A stretch of 64,000 bases of DNA from Anaerolineae bacterium (GTDB lineage: Bacteria > Chloroflexota > Anaerolineae > 4572-78 > J111), in assembly GCA_023382535.1 (NCBI GenBank), contig JAHDWA010000039.1, forward strand, positions 36,897 to 100,896, in the 5' to 3' direction. Every line of letters starts with the position of its first letter. Position 1 is the stretch's first letter. Below, piece after piece: positions 33,514 to 41,427 of this stretch. The notes below the pieces were generated by a model. The model ran no database searches. It saw only the letters and a program-made list of their open reading frames with translations, and was not told where the DNA came from. The position numbers and the translations under genes were made by a program.

Positions 33514-34320
33514 TCAGCGGAAAATCAACACAACCAGGCCGGCAAAAGCAACGGCATGGATTATCTCCGCTATCCCCAGCCGGACCAAACTCAGCGACTT
33601 TTTATCTTGCCACTGCCAGGCCCCATAGACCATCTTGATCGTTACCGGCACAAAAGCCAGGGGTGTGAGCACGGGAGCCCCCTGCAACGTCGCCAGAGCC
33701 AGCAGCAGCGTTAGGGCAATTGTTTGATAGGCCAGGCAGGCTTTGGCTTTAACCAGCCGCTCGCCCAGCCTCTCGGGAGCCGGCAGACGCGGCTGCTGGC
33801 GCACCTTGAGTTTGATATAAAAAACCGTACCGCCAAAGTAGAGAGCATTAATCAACCACAATGTTGCCGCCACTCGATCCAATTGGCCGCTGGCCGCGTA
33901 ATAAGCCATCGGCGCCCCCAGGGCCAGCCCTGCAATCCCGGCCAGTTCGCCCAGGAGACTCATCTCCTGCCGCCGGGAAACCAGCCAGAGATGGAAGAGC
34001 AGCAGCAGCCCGCCAAGTAAGCCCATTACCGCTAACCACCCCAAACCCTGAACAAACACCAGCCAGCCGCCGCTCAAGATAGTCAGGCCACCATAGATAG
34101 CCGTCCAACGCCACAGCCAAGCTTTATCGGCGGTGGCTCGTTTGCGGGTTTTGACCAGAACCGCCAGCGGATAGCGCACCAAAAAGAAGCCGAGCGCCGC
34201 CAGCAGTAGAAGCAATGCTTGTCCATGCCAAACCGGAGCAATAACCAGTCCCAGCAGCAGAGGGACAATCAGCATAGCCCACGAGCCATGCTCTTTAGGT
34301 AAAGGTGGTTTAAGGGTCAT
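33514..34320 (-). CDS. YwiC-like membrane protein
   Basis: 268 residues, about eight membrane helices. The N-terminal KEHGSWAMLIVPLLLG is the hallmark of the YwiC-like family, known next to nitrate-respiration genes in Bacillus but of unknown function. The start at 34320 follows the small zinc-ribbon gene by 19 bases, so both should come from the CRP-type promoter at 34560. The frame before it (14 codons) runs into the upstream gene. Confidence 0.85.
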   Translation of the reverse strand: MTLKPPLPKEHGSWAMLIVPLLLGLVIAPVWHGQALLLLLAALGFFLVRYPLAVLVKTRKRATADKAWLWRWTAIYGGLTILSGGWLVFVQGLGWLAVMGLLGGLLLLFHLWLVSRRQEMSLLGELAGIAGLALGAPMAYYAASGQLDRVAATLWLINALYFGGTVFYIKLKVRQQPRLPAPERLGERLVKAKACLAYQTIALTLLLALATLQGAPVLTPLAFVPVTIKMVYGAWQWQDKKSLSLVRLGIAEIIHAVAFAGLVVLIFR

Positions 34321-34339
34321 ACTCTGTCTTTCTAATGAA

Positions 34340-34531
34340 TCAAGCCCCGTTGAGGGTTCCACCCTTAGCCAACTTGTGCGCTACCTGATCAGGATGATGG
34401 ATCAAGATAGGGAGGCATTGGCTGCAAATCCAGGTTTGGGTACCGGCATAACGGAGGCTAACCAGAGGCAGGGCTGTTTCGGGACGGTTACAATTGAAGC
34501 ACTGCGCTACCGGTTTTGTTTCTTTTGTCAT
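34340..34531 (-). CDS. Small zinc-ribbon protein
   Basis: 63 residues with two CxxC pairs (CFNCNRP and CSQCLPI), suggesting a zinc ribbon or rubredoxin-like metal site. CAGGAG is seven bases before ATG 34531; the longer frame upstream is the promoter region. It is the first gene after the CRP-like site and -10 box at 34567-34609, ahead of the YwiC-like gene. Function unknown. Confidence 0.75.
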   Translation of the reverse strand: MTKETKPVAQCFNCNRPETALPLVSLRYAGTQTWICSQCLPILIHHPDQVAHKLAKGGTLNGA

Positions 34532-34566
34532 CAGATCGCTCCTGTAAAGGATTATATTTACCCGAC

Positions 34567-34609
34567 ATTCTAGCACAATCTTCCCTGTGTAGCAGTGACT
34601 TTTGTCACA
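34567..34609 (-). promoter_or_regulatory. CRP-class operator and promoter of the accessory N2O gene set
   Basis: GTGACTTTTGTCAC (34595-34608) is a perfect palindrome of the TGTGA-N6-TCACA type. On the minus strand an extended -10 box TGC-TAGAAT lies at 34567-34575. The palindrome centre falls 41.5 bases before the start predicted from that box, the class II activator position. Geometry is the same as at 44560-44602. Confidence 0.8.
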
Positions 34610-34906
34610 AAAAGGGTCTGCCTGTTGAAAAAGCCGGCCGCAAGCCACGTGTGACTTAAATATAGTTTTTCAACAGGCGGCGCGCTGGTGCGGACACTTT
34701 ACTCTATGTTCGTCGTACTTTTGAACATAGAGAGCGACTCAGATAAAGCCGAGCTTATGGCGTCGGGTGATGCACTTGGGGCTAGGCGGCTGGGATAAGT
34801 TCGGAATTTAGTTTATTCCATTTTGCCCTAATAGAATATATGTTCTATAATCTTATGAGATTTTCAGTTCAATTTTCTTTTAGAAAGGAATGGTAAGGAG
34901 ACTATT
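34610..34906. other. Intergenic region with inverted repeats
   Basis: Holds the 13-base inverted repeat at 34620-34678 and a ten-base hairpin at 34702-34732 (CTCTATGTTC/GAACATAGAG). Bases 34800-34880 are AT-rich and probably contain the promoter of the SRPBCC gene. No gene. Confidence 0.5.
34620..34678. repeat. 13-bp inverted repeat, possible mobile-element remnant
   Basis: GCCTGTTGAAAAA (34620-34632) and TTTTTCAACAGGC (34666-34678) are perfect inverted copies around 33 bases without coding capacity. Ends of this sort are common on small non-autonomous elements. Confidence 0.6.
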
Positions 34907-35359
34907 ATGCAAAGACTACATTTTTCAATTCTGATTAATGCGCCTAAAGATAAAGTCTGGCATTCGATGCTAGATGATAAGCCCTATCGAGAGTGGACGA
35001 AGGCGTTTAATGAAGGGTCGTATTACAAAGGGAACTTGGAGAAAGGGTCAAAAATACTTTTTCTTGGCCCTGACCCAAACACGGGTGAGGAAAGCGGCAT
35101 GGTAAGTCGAATCGCTGAAAACAAACCGTATGAGTTTATTTCCATAGAACATCTTGGTATCGTGCAAAACGGGGTTGAGGATACCACGAGCGAAGTGGCA
35201 AGAAAGTGGGCTCCGGCCTTTGAAAATTACACATTTAACGACAAGGACGGAGCAACCGAAGTGCTGGTGGATATAGACATAGAAGATGAGCATGCCCAAA
35301 TGTTCAACGAAATGTGGCCGGAAGCTTTGCGGAAACTCAAGGAACTGGCAGAGAAATAG
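34907..35359 (+). CDS. SRPBCC/AHSA1-like protein
   Basis: 150 residues of the START/Bet v1-like fold (AHSA1 type), beginning FSILINAPKDKVWHSMLDD, a typical first strand and helix of this family, and ending in a long C-terminal helix. It likely binds a hydrophobic ligand or a chaperone partner. AAGGAG lies before the ATG. Codon use is AT-rich compared with all neighbours, which suggests recent transfer into the N2O island. It is followed by two terminator-like hairpins. Confidence 0.85.
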   Translation: MQRLHFSILINAPKDKVWHSMLDDKPYREWTKAFNEGSYYKGNLEKGSKILFLGPDPNTGEESGMVSRIAENKPYEFISIEHLGIVQNGVEDTTSEVARKWAPAFENYTFNDKDGATEVLVDIDIEDEHAQMFNEMWPEALRKLKELAEK

Positions 35360-35404
35360 AAAGCATTCTCATCCTGCTTAAGATGCCTCCCAGAAGCAAG
35401 AAGA

Positions 35405-35429
35405 GCCTCGATCTACGTCCGAGGTTTTT
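35405..35429 (+). terminator. Terminator of the SRPBCC gene
   Basis: Short stem CCTCG/CGAGG followed by five Ts, 45 bases after the stop codon. Confidence 0.55.
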
Positions 35430-35479
35430 CAATGTATCGCAAAATGAACCAGATTGTTGATAAGATACAAAAAGGCAGT

Positions 35480-35528
35480 AAAAAAGCCCGGTGATTGGCT
35501 TTTGGCCGTTCCAAACACGGGCTTTTTT
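35480..35528. terminator. Bidirectional terminator between SRPBCC gene and cytochromes
   Basis: AAAAAAGCCCGGTG and CACGGGCTTTTTT form a stem with A and T runs on both sides, fitting the convergent ends of the SRPBCC gene and the nos operon. Confidence 0.8.
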
Positions 35529-35550
35529 GATTAGATAACCGGAGGCTGGA

Positions 35551-36033
35551 TTACTTGTGGATGCTGCGCATGTAGGCGATAATATTCTCCAAATCCTTAT
35601 CGCTCAGAGCGGGGTTGCCGCCTTTGGGGGGCATGTCTATGCCAGTGGTGTTGAGCGGGTCAGACGTTGGGCGGCCAACTTTGATAAATGCCAACAGTTG
35701 TTCATCCGTTTGACCGGCTACAAATTCACTGGTGACTAAATTTTTACCCAGGTTGGGTATGCCTTCCCCGGTCGGGCCGTGGCAGGCCGAGCAGGTTTGG
35801 GTAAATTTGGCCTGGCCCACCGCCGGGTCACCCGTAGAAGTTTGAGCCGGAGCCGCTTCGGTTTGAGTTGGCGCAGAAGCCGGTTGTTCAACCGGAGCAG
35901 CTTCGACAGCCACCGACGGCCTGACCTGGGCGACCCAGACGACAGCCGCGGCCACCACCATCAACAAAATGCCCAAAATCGAGGCGATGTATAAATTACC
36001 GCTGTCATGCGGAGAGGAATTGTCGGTCATCAT
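35551..36033 (-). CDS. Membrane-anchored c-type cytochrome
   Basis: 160 residues: one N-terminal membrane helix (about 15-36), an Ala/Pro/Thr linker and a class I cytochrome c domain with the haem-binding CSACH near residue 85 and an axial Met in DMPPKGG. It is a close paralogue of the next upstream cytochrome. Last gene of the nos operon; it probably passes electrons to NosZ on the outer side of the membrane. GAGGAG precedes the start. Confidence 0.93.
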   Translation of the reverse strand: MMTDNSSPHDSGNLYIASILGILLMVVAAAVVWVAQVRPSVAVEAAPVEQPASAPTQTEAAPAQTSTGDPAVGQAKFTQTCSACHGPTGEGIPNLGKNLVTSEFVAGQTDEQLLAFIKVGRPTSDPLNTTGIDMPPKGGNPALSDKDLENIIAYMRSIHK

Positions 36034-36080
36034 AAGGTAGCTCCTCGTTAAAAAACTTGATTAAGGCTTGAAGCCGGTTT

Positions 36081-36509
36081 TCATTGCTTATGAATAGTAC
36101 GGATGTAGGCGATAAGATGATATAAATCTTCATCACTCAAAGCCGGATTGCCGCCTTTGGGGGGCATAGCTACGCCGGTGGTGTTGAGCGGATCACTGGG
36201 GTCACGCCCCACTTTGAGAAAGGCGACCAACTCCTCATCACTTTTGCCGGCAATAAATTCGCTGGTGGTCATATCCTTACCCAGACCGGGCAAGCCTTCC
36301 CCGGCAGGCCCATGACAGGCTGAGCACGTACCCGCAAACAGCTTTTGTCCTGCCGCCGAGTCTCCCACCGTGGCCTGCGATTCGGCGGCCTGGACGACGC
36401 CGGTATTGTTTTCTCCCGACTGGGAGAGACGCTCGGACCCGCCGCAAGCCGTAAGGCTCAAGCCTGTCATGAGTGATATGATAGCCAGCAGGTAAACCAT
36501 CTTTTTCAT
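36081..36509 (-). CDS. Lipoprotein c-type cytochrome
   Basis: 142 residues: signal peptide with lipobox LTACGG, then a class I cytochrome c domain with CSACH and axial Met in AMPPKGG. It shares almost the whole haem domain with the following cytochrome but is anchored by lipid rather than a helix. Located in the nos operon between the globin/MoaD-like fusion and the second cytochrome; likely an electron carrier to NosZ. Confidence 0.93.
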   Translation of the reverse strand: MKKMVYLLAIISLMTGLSLTACGGSERLSQSGENNTGVVQAAESQATVGDSAAGQKLFAGTCSACHGPAGEGLPGLGKDMTTSEFIAGKSDEELVAFLKVGRDPSDPLNTTGVAMPPKGGNPALSDEDLYHLIAYIRTIHKQ

Positions 36510-36547
36510 TCCAATAAATCTCCTTCGTGTTGAATTGTTATCAATTT

Positions 36548-37513
36548 TTATCGTCCCGGCGGGAAGATGCTGATTTCATCCCCTGGCGCTACGCTAATTT
36601 CCGGGCCGCCGATATAACTCAGGTCGCGGCCGTTGAGCAGCACGCGCCACGTGGGCTTGATGGCGTAACCCTTTTGAACGACAAACCAGGGCGTGCCGGT
36701 GGCGTCGTCGCGTTCGCCGCCCAGCCAGTGCAGGTCAAAGATTTCGCTGCGGGCCTGGGGGAAGTAGTTAAAGAGTTTTTGCAGAGCGACCATCATAGAT
36801 GCGCCGGTGGGCAAAGCCACTTTCAACTCTTGACCCCCCATCAGCGCCCGCATCCGGCCAAAAATCGAGACTTTGACCTGGAAGTCGCCCCTATCCAGAG
36901 CAAGGGCGCTTTGATAACCCAGCAGCATCATGTGCAAATGCATGGTCAAAACCTTGTTCCAACCGGCCAGCGCAGCCGGCACAACGGCTGCTGCCGGCAT
37001 TTCTTCAGTTAAGAAGCGGGCAAAGGCAGCATTGACCAGGCTGATCGCTCCGGTGACAAATATTTCCGGTACGTGGGTTTGGCGCGGGCCATGCCCGGCG
37101 TGCAGTTGGCCGGCCCGGAAGAGATAGCGGGCAAAATCATCGCTCAAATCCAGGCCCAGGGTCCGGGCCAGCCAGACGGTGAAAAAGCGGCGGCGCTCGG
37201 AGAGGTGCTCCGGGTCGGCGCCCCGCTCCCAGCCCAGGATAACGGCTGTTTCGTGATTTTTGAGCAGGTAATCATAATTGCCTACCACCAGTTCATAACC
37301 CCGCCGAAAGAGCGGCTCCACCGTTTCCAGCATGGCCCGGATGTCGTCCGGCCCCAGGCTCAGGAATTCGCGCAGCCGCTGCCACTCCTCTTCCGGGGCC
37401 GGCTGGAGACCGGCTAACTCCCAGCTTTGGGGTTTGGACTGGCCGTTAAGCTGAGCAAAAGGTTCCACCACATTCGTATTTGCCGCCGCCGCCATTTTAA
37501 CTCTGCCTTTCAT
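36548..37513 (-). CDS. Protoglobin-like/MoaD-like fusion protein
   Basis: 321 residues. Residues about 45-200 resemble a protoglobin/globin-sensor domain (LGPDDIRAMLETVEPLF..., then GQLHAGHGPRQTHVP with His138, His141 and His147, the region of the proximal haem ligand). Residues about 209-321 look like a MoaD/ThiS-type beta-grasp domain (VKVSIFGRMRALMGG ... LLNGRDLSYIGG ... GDEISIFPPGR) but end in Gly-Arg instead of the Gly-Gly needed for activation. The ATG overlaps the nosL stop (ATGA) with GGAG upstream. Gas sensing or an assembly role for NosZ is possible; the function is unknown. Confidence 0.75.
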   Translation of the reverse strand: MKGRVKMAAAANTNVVEPFAQLNGQSKPQSWELAGLQPAPEEEWQRLREFLSLGPDDIRAMLETVEPLFRRGYELVVGNYDYLLKNHETAVILGWERGADPEHLSERRRFFTVWLARTLGLDLSDDFARYLFRAGQLHAGHGPRQTHVPEIFVTGAISLVNAAFARFLTEEMPAAAVVPAALAGWNKVLTMHLHMMLLGYQSALALDRGDFQVKVSIFGRMRALMGGQELKVALPTGASMMVALQKLFNYFPQARSEIFDLHWLGGERDDATGTPWFVVQKGYAIKPTWRVLLNGRDLSYIGGPEISVAPGDEISIFPPGR

Positions 37514-38100
37514 TGATTGTGCTCCATACCCTGCTTGTGACCCATCTCCGGCATGGGGTTAGCTTGGTAATATGCCGACACCTCGCTGAAGGCCATCACT
37601 TCTCCCTGGACCTCGGCAGCAAAAGCCTGAGCCTTTTCCGCCGACTCAAAAGCAGCCAGGCCCGAAGCCATCGGCGTGCGCAGCCCTTTGCTTTGCACAA
37701 ACGTCGCCTTTTCAGCCCGAATCCACTGGTTGTTTTCATAATTGTGGGCAAAAAAAGCAAGGATTTCCTGATTACTGGCCGGCTGCGCCTGGAACATATC
37801 GCCGATATCGTCAAAAATGTGCTGCTGTCCATCGGCGGTGATATAGCCGGCGGCGTAACGTTCCTCGCTGATGATCATGCCGCACAGCTCACAGACATCC
37901 TCGCCGTAATGGATCGTCGGCGGGGCGGGTTCAGCCGTGGCGCTGCTGGCGCAGGCGGAGAGAACTAGAAGAAACAACAACAGTAAGGCGTGAAGCGCCC
38001 ATAGGGGATCTTTGGCTCTGAACCGTGAACCTTCACCTTCAGGCTCCGACCCCCAAACCCTGACCCCAAAGCCCTGACCCCTAATCCCTAACTTTTTCAT
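37510..38100 (-). CDS. nosL: Copper chaperone NosL
   Basis: 196 residues. NosL is a membrane-attached lipoprotein that delivers Cu(I) for the copper sites of NosZ. The signature DVCELCGMIISEERYAA gives the Cys/Met copper site; lipobox LSAC follows a membrane-type helix. The first 30 residues (RGQGFGVRVWGSEPEGEG) are unusual and are translated from a ggggtttggg-type repeat; the signal peptide starts only after them. Overlaps nosY and the globin fusion by four bases each. Confidence 0.93.
   Translation of the reverse strand: MKKLGIRGQGFGVRVWGSEPEGEGSRFRAKDPLWALHALLLLFLLVLSACASSATAEPAPPTIHYGEDVCELCGMIISEERYAAGYITADGQQHIFDDIGDMFQAQPASNQEILAFFAHNYENNQWIRAEKATFVQSKGLRTPMASGLAAFESAEKAQAFAAEVQGEVMAFSEVSAYYQANPMPEMGHKQGMEHNQ
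38020..38092. repeat. Repeat at the start of nosL
   Basis: Units such as ccctgacccc, cccaaaccctg and cctaatcccta, with cttcaccttcaggctccgac, make up the first 25 codons of nosL. Confidence 0.6.
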
Positions 38101-38933
38101 AAATCACCCCTTCTTACAAATACTCCGTAAGCCGCCAATAAAGGTAAAATAATCCAGGCGAACAAGGCGCCCAGGAACATCCAGGTTAAGTTGTCGCGAT
38201 AGGTTTGGATGGCATAGATCCCGGCCGGTCCCAGCACATCCAGGGTCGCGTTGATGCTCATCAGGGCCGACATTTTGAATACCTGCAAGGGGTTGATGAG
38301 AGCCAGATTGAACAGCGTCTGAATGGGCAACTTAAAGGCCAGGGTTGTCCCCATCAAGCCCAGGTCGCCGACAAAGACCAACACTAACCACAAGAACAGG
38401 GCGATACCGGTAGCCATAGCCGCTTTGCGGGTCAAAATCCCAATAAGAAAACCCAGGCTCAACATACCCAGGGCCAGGGTAAAGGAAAAGACGACCAGCA
38501 GCCCATAAGCCCCCGCGTCAGTCTGGCCGCCCCGGCCGGCGATGATGACCCCGGACAAACCAAACCCTAAAGCCAGCGCCCCCAGCAGCGAAGCCGCCAG
38601 CCCCAGGTATTTGCCCAGCAAGACCTCGGCCCGGCTGACCGGCTGGGCCAGCAGATAGTGCAGGGTGCCGTGCTCTCGTTCCCCCGAAATTCCGCCCGCG
38701 CCAATCGTCAAGCCCATGAGGGGTACAATTAACAAAACCAGATTGACCAGGCTGGCCGCCGTGCGGCCAAACCCGGCAAAGCCGCTGTAGCCCGTCCCCC
38801 CGCCGCTCAGCGACAACCACGACAGCAGCAAGGCCAAGCCGGTAAAAGCAGCGGCGTACAACATAAACCAACGATTGTTGAGCGAGTCATTAATTTCTTT
38901 TTTGAGTAATGTGCCGATGATTCTTGGGTCCAT
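38097..38933 (-). CDS. nosY: ABC transporter permease NosY
   Basis: 278 residues with six membrane helices, of the ABC-2 type (GISGEREHGTLHYLLAQPVSRAEVLLGK motif, shown in part). With NosF and NosD it forms the transporter needed to mature the copper-sulfur site of NosZ. It lies between the nosD-nosF fusion and nosL, 13 bases from the former. Confidence 0.93.
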   Translation of the reverse strand: MDPRIIGTLLKKEINDSLNNRWFMLYAAAFTGLALLLSWLSLSGGGTGYSGFAGFGRTAASLVNLVLLIVPLMGLTIGAGGISGEREHGTLHYLLAQPVSRAEVLLGKYLGLAASLLGALALGFGLSGVIIAGRGGQTDAGAYGLLVVFSFTLALGMLSLGFLIGILTRKAAMATGIALFLWLVLVFVGDLGLMGTTLAFKLPIQTLFNLALINPLQVFKMSALMSINATLDVLGPAGIYAIQTYRDNLTWMFLGALFAWIILPLLAAYGVFVRRGDL

Positions 38934-38946
38934 TGTCCGTTTCCTG

Positions 38947-41328
38947 CTATTCCTGCGAATTCTCCAATTCGAAATTATTCACCTCGATGTTCTCCGCCCA
39001 CAGGGTGTGCAGCGGAGCCATCTTGGCTTTGGGCGACACCGCGACTCGCAATCCAATCCCATTACGGCTGACCGTAAAGCCACGCGCCTGCAACAAGCTG
39101 AGCGCGTTATCCCGAATTGTTTCGGGCATGATGAGCTTGAGCGTGAGGGCCATCCCCAGGCGGCCGGCCAGTTCAGCCGGGTGACAGGTGAGGCTGAGTT
39201 TACCCCCTTCCAGAACAAGCACCCGGTCGGCCAGCAGTTCAACTTCTTCCAGGCGGTGTGAGGTAAAGAGCAAGGTTTTACCCTGCGCTTTTTGGCGCAG
39301 CAGTAACTTGACAAATTCATCCCGGGCCGCAGTGTCCAGGTTGCTGGTTGGCTCATCCAGCACCAGAATGGGCGGGTCGGCCAGGAGAGCGCTGGCCAGG
39401 GCCAGGCGTTGTTTCATCCCCCCGGATAGAGCCGCGACCGCCTTGGCCCCATGCGCCGCCAGCCCAACTTCGTCCAGCACCCGGTCAACCCGAACCGCCG
39501 GCACGTGTTTCAACGCCGCGTAGAACAGCAAAGTGTCCCGCGCCGACATATCATCATAAAAAGCCAGCTCCTGGGGCACATAGCCAATAGCGGCCCTGGC
39601 CTTTTTGCCCTCTTTTTGCACCTCGAAACCGTTAACTCGCATTTCCCCCGCTGCCGAGAGCAGCCCTAACAGGCTGCGGATAATTGTGGTCTTGCCGGCC
39701 CCATTAGGCCCCCACAGGGCGATGGCTTCGCCCCCAGCTACTTCAAAGGAAAGGGCGTCAACAGCGGTGAAGTTACCGAATTTTTTAGTGAGGTTGGTGA
39801 CTTTAATCATGGGCTTCCCCCAGGAATTTGTATTTGGGCGGGCAGCTTCTAATCCCCTCTGATCAGCATCAGGCTGATGGTTGAGCTTTAGTAAAGGGGC
39901 AACTTTGACCCGTGAGATATTGGCCAGAACAAGAACGCTGGCAGCAATGAATAACCAGGTCCCGGCGATCAGCCACATCGGCCAGGTCGAGCCGGTGGGA
40001 GGCAACGGCACGGCGGGAGTAACTGGCTCCAGCAGCGGCGCGTCATCGCTGAATTTGGGCTGGGGTTGGAAAATCGGGAAGGCGCGCGCGGCCAGTTCGA
40101 CGGCTTGCTGAGCCGGGCTGAGTTGGAACAGGCGCAGGGCCGGGTTTTTGTCCATCATGTTTTCAAAAAGGCTTTTAGATACGTAGGGCAGATCACCCAA
40201 GCCGTTCCCGTCGGCATCGTAGCCGGTGTAGTCGCTCCAGAAGTTGCCCTGGCCGTTGACCGTGAAACTGTTCCCCGTAAAAACGCCGCCGGTCGTCAAA
40301 CCCACCTGTTCGCTGTTATCAATAAAGCTGTTTTGGCTAAAATAATTGCGCTTAACGCTGGGCGCGAAAAGCAGGCCGATGTCGTTATAAGTAAAGGCGT
40401 TGCGCTGAAAATGCTGGCTGACATCCACCGACCAGGGCGAGTTGTCGAAGTACATGCCCACCCGGTTGCCGCTGAAGAGATTGTCGCTTGCTTCGACGCC
40501 GTCCAAATCTTTTAGACCGATCCCATAACCACTGGGGCCGCGATTGTTGGCAAAGATGTTGTGACGCAGGACCAAATTGCGGCTGTACATCAGAAAAGCG
40601 CCGACCGAGTTGCCTTCCAGCCGATTGTTTTCAACCACGTTATCATCACAGTACATAAAATGCAGGCCGTAACGGTTATCAAGGATAAAATTATCCCGGA
40701 TGACAGCGCCGTTGTTGTACCACAGCACCACATCACGCCCATGGCTTACCTGGTTGCCGATGACTTGGGTATTCTGGCTGTACCAGACGAGCAGGCTGTC
40801 GCCGCGAGCGGCTACATCCAAATCTTTTTTAGCGCCGATGATATTGTTGACCACCCGGCTGTTTTCCGAGTCTTTTACTTTGATCCCAAAGAGAATGTTT
40901 TCCAGGCGGTTATTCTCCACAACCAGGCGCGGTGATTGGTTAGCGGCAATGCCCGCATCCTCTTTGTCTAACCGCGTGCCCGTATTGCGGATCACCAGGC
41001 CGCGAATGGTCACATCGGGCGTGCCGTTGATGGTTATGATTGTACCCTGGTTATTCCCATCGAGAATGGGCCAGTCCACACCCTCCAGGGTGACAGGTCT
41101 GGATATCGTGAAATTGCCTTGATGCACGCCTGGCGGGATCTGAATGGTTTGACCGGCCTGGGCAGCGTCAAGGGCGGCTTGCAGGTCAAAGGCTTGTCCT
41201 GAGCCTAGTCGAAGGGATGAGACATGGAGGATGAGGGATGAAACAGGCTCAGTCGGGAACAGGATAAAAGTGACCAGTATTAAGCTGCTGAGAAAGATTA
41301 AAATTAAACGTTTCACGGTTGCTCGCAA
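38947..41328 (-). CDS. nosD: NosD-NosF fusion protein
   Basis: 793 residues in one frame. Residues about 30-430: signal peptide and parallel beta-helix of NosD (CASH repeats, e.g. NRLENILFGIKVKDSENSRV), an extracytoplasmic maturation factor. Residues about 443-465: membrane helix. Residues about 507-793: NosF ATPase with Walker A GPNGAGKTT (540-547), signature LSGGMKQR, Walker B ILVLDEPT and H-loop. Normally these are two genes. The old nosF start is still visible: ATG 39810 with GGGGGA upstream, so a separate NosF might also be made. The N-terminus holds a repeat-derived stretch (SSLILHVSSLRLGSGQAF). Confidence 0.88.
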   Translation of the reverse strand: MRATVKRLILIFLSSLILVTFILFPTEPVSSLILHVSSLRLGSGQAFDLQAALDAAQAGQTIQIPPGVHQGNFTISRPVTLEGVDWPILDGNNQGTIITINGTPDVTIRGLVIRNTGTRLDKEDAGIAANQSPRLVVENNRLENILFGIKVKDSENSRVVNNIIGAKKDLDVAARGDSLLVWYSQNTQVIGNQVSHGRDVVLWYNNGAVIRDNFILDNRYGLHFMYCDDNVVENNRLEGNSVGAFLMYSRNLVLRHNIFANNRGPSGYGIGLKDLDGVEASDNLFSGNRVGMYFDNSPWSVDVSQHFQRNAFTYNDIGLLFAPSVKRNYFSQNSFIDNSEQVGLTTGGVFTGNSFTVNGQGNFWSDYTGYDADGNGLGDLPYVSKSLFENMMDKNPALRLFQLSPAQQAVELAARAFPIFQPQPKFSDDAPLLEPVTPAVPLPPTGSTWPMWLIAGTWLFIAASVLVLANISRVKVAPLLKLNHQPDADQRGLEAARPNTNSWGKPMIKVTNLTKKFGNFTAVDALSFEVAGGEAIALWGPNGAGKTTIIRSLLGLLSAAGEMRVNGFEVQKEGKKARAAIGYVPQELAFYDDMSARDTLLFYAALKHVPAVRVDRVLDEVGLAAHGAKAVAALSGGMKQRLALASALLADPPILVLDEPTSNLDTAARDEFVKLLLRQKAQGKTLLFTSHRLEEVELLADRVLVLEGGKLSLTCHPAELAGRLGMALTLKLIMPETIRDNALSLLQARGFTVSRNGIGLRVAVSPKAKMAPLHTLWAENIEVNNFELENSQE
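41193..41247. repeat. Repeats at the start of nosD
   Basis: CTTGTCCTGAGCCTAGTC followed by GAAGG (41193-41215), then aggatgaggg-type units. The first is a known abundant small palindrome-like repeat in this phylum; here it is translated as RLGSGQA. Confidence 0.7.
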
Positions 41329-41395
41329 TGAAAGTTATGGGCGTCCAAAACTCATTCCGGCAGACCCAGGTCTGCACTCCAGCTTATATCCCTGA

Positions 41396-41427
41396 CTACT
41401 GTCTACTGACTACTGATTACTGTCTAC
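41396..41427. repeat. 'actgactactgattactg' tandem repeat
   Basis: Four degenerate copies of a (tac)tgtctactgac unit between two genes of the nos operon. Relatives lie at 51559-51599 and 60317-60350. Confidence 0.65.

Noticed and set aside
36525..36545. TTGAATTGTTATCAA-like sequence near the start of the lipoprotein cytochrome, resembling an FNR box
   Set aside because: Spacing differs from TTGAT-N4-ATCAA, there is no -10 box at a suitable distance, and the gene is inside the nos operon.
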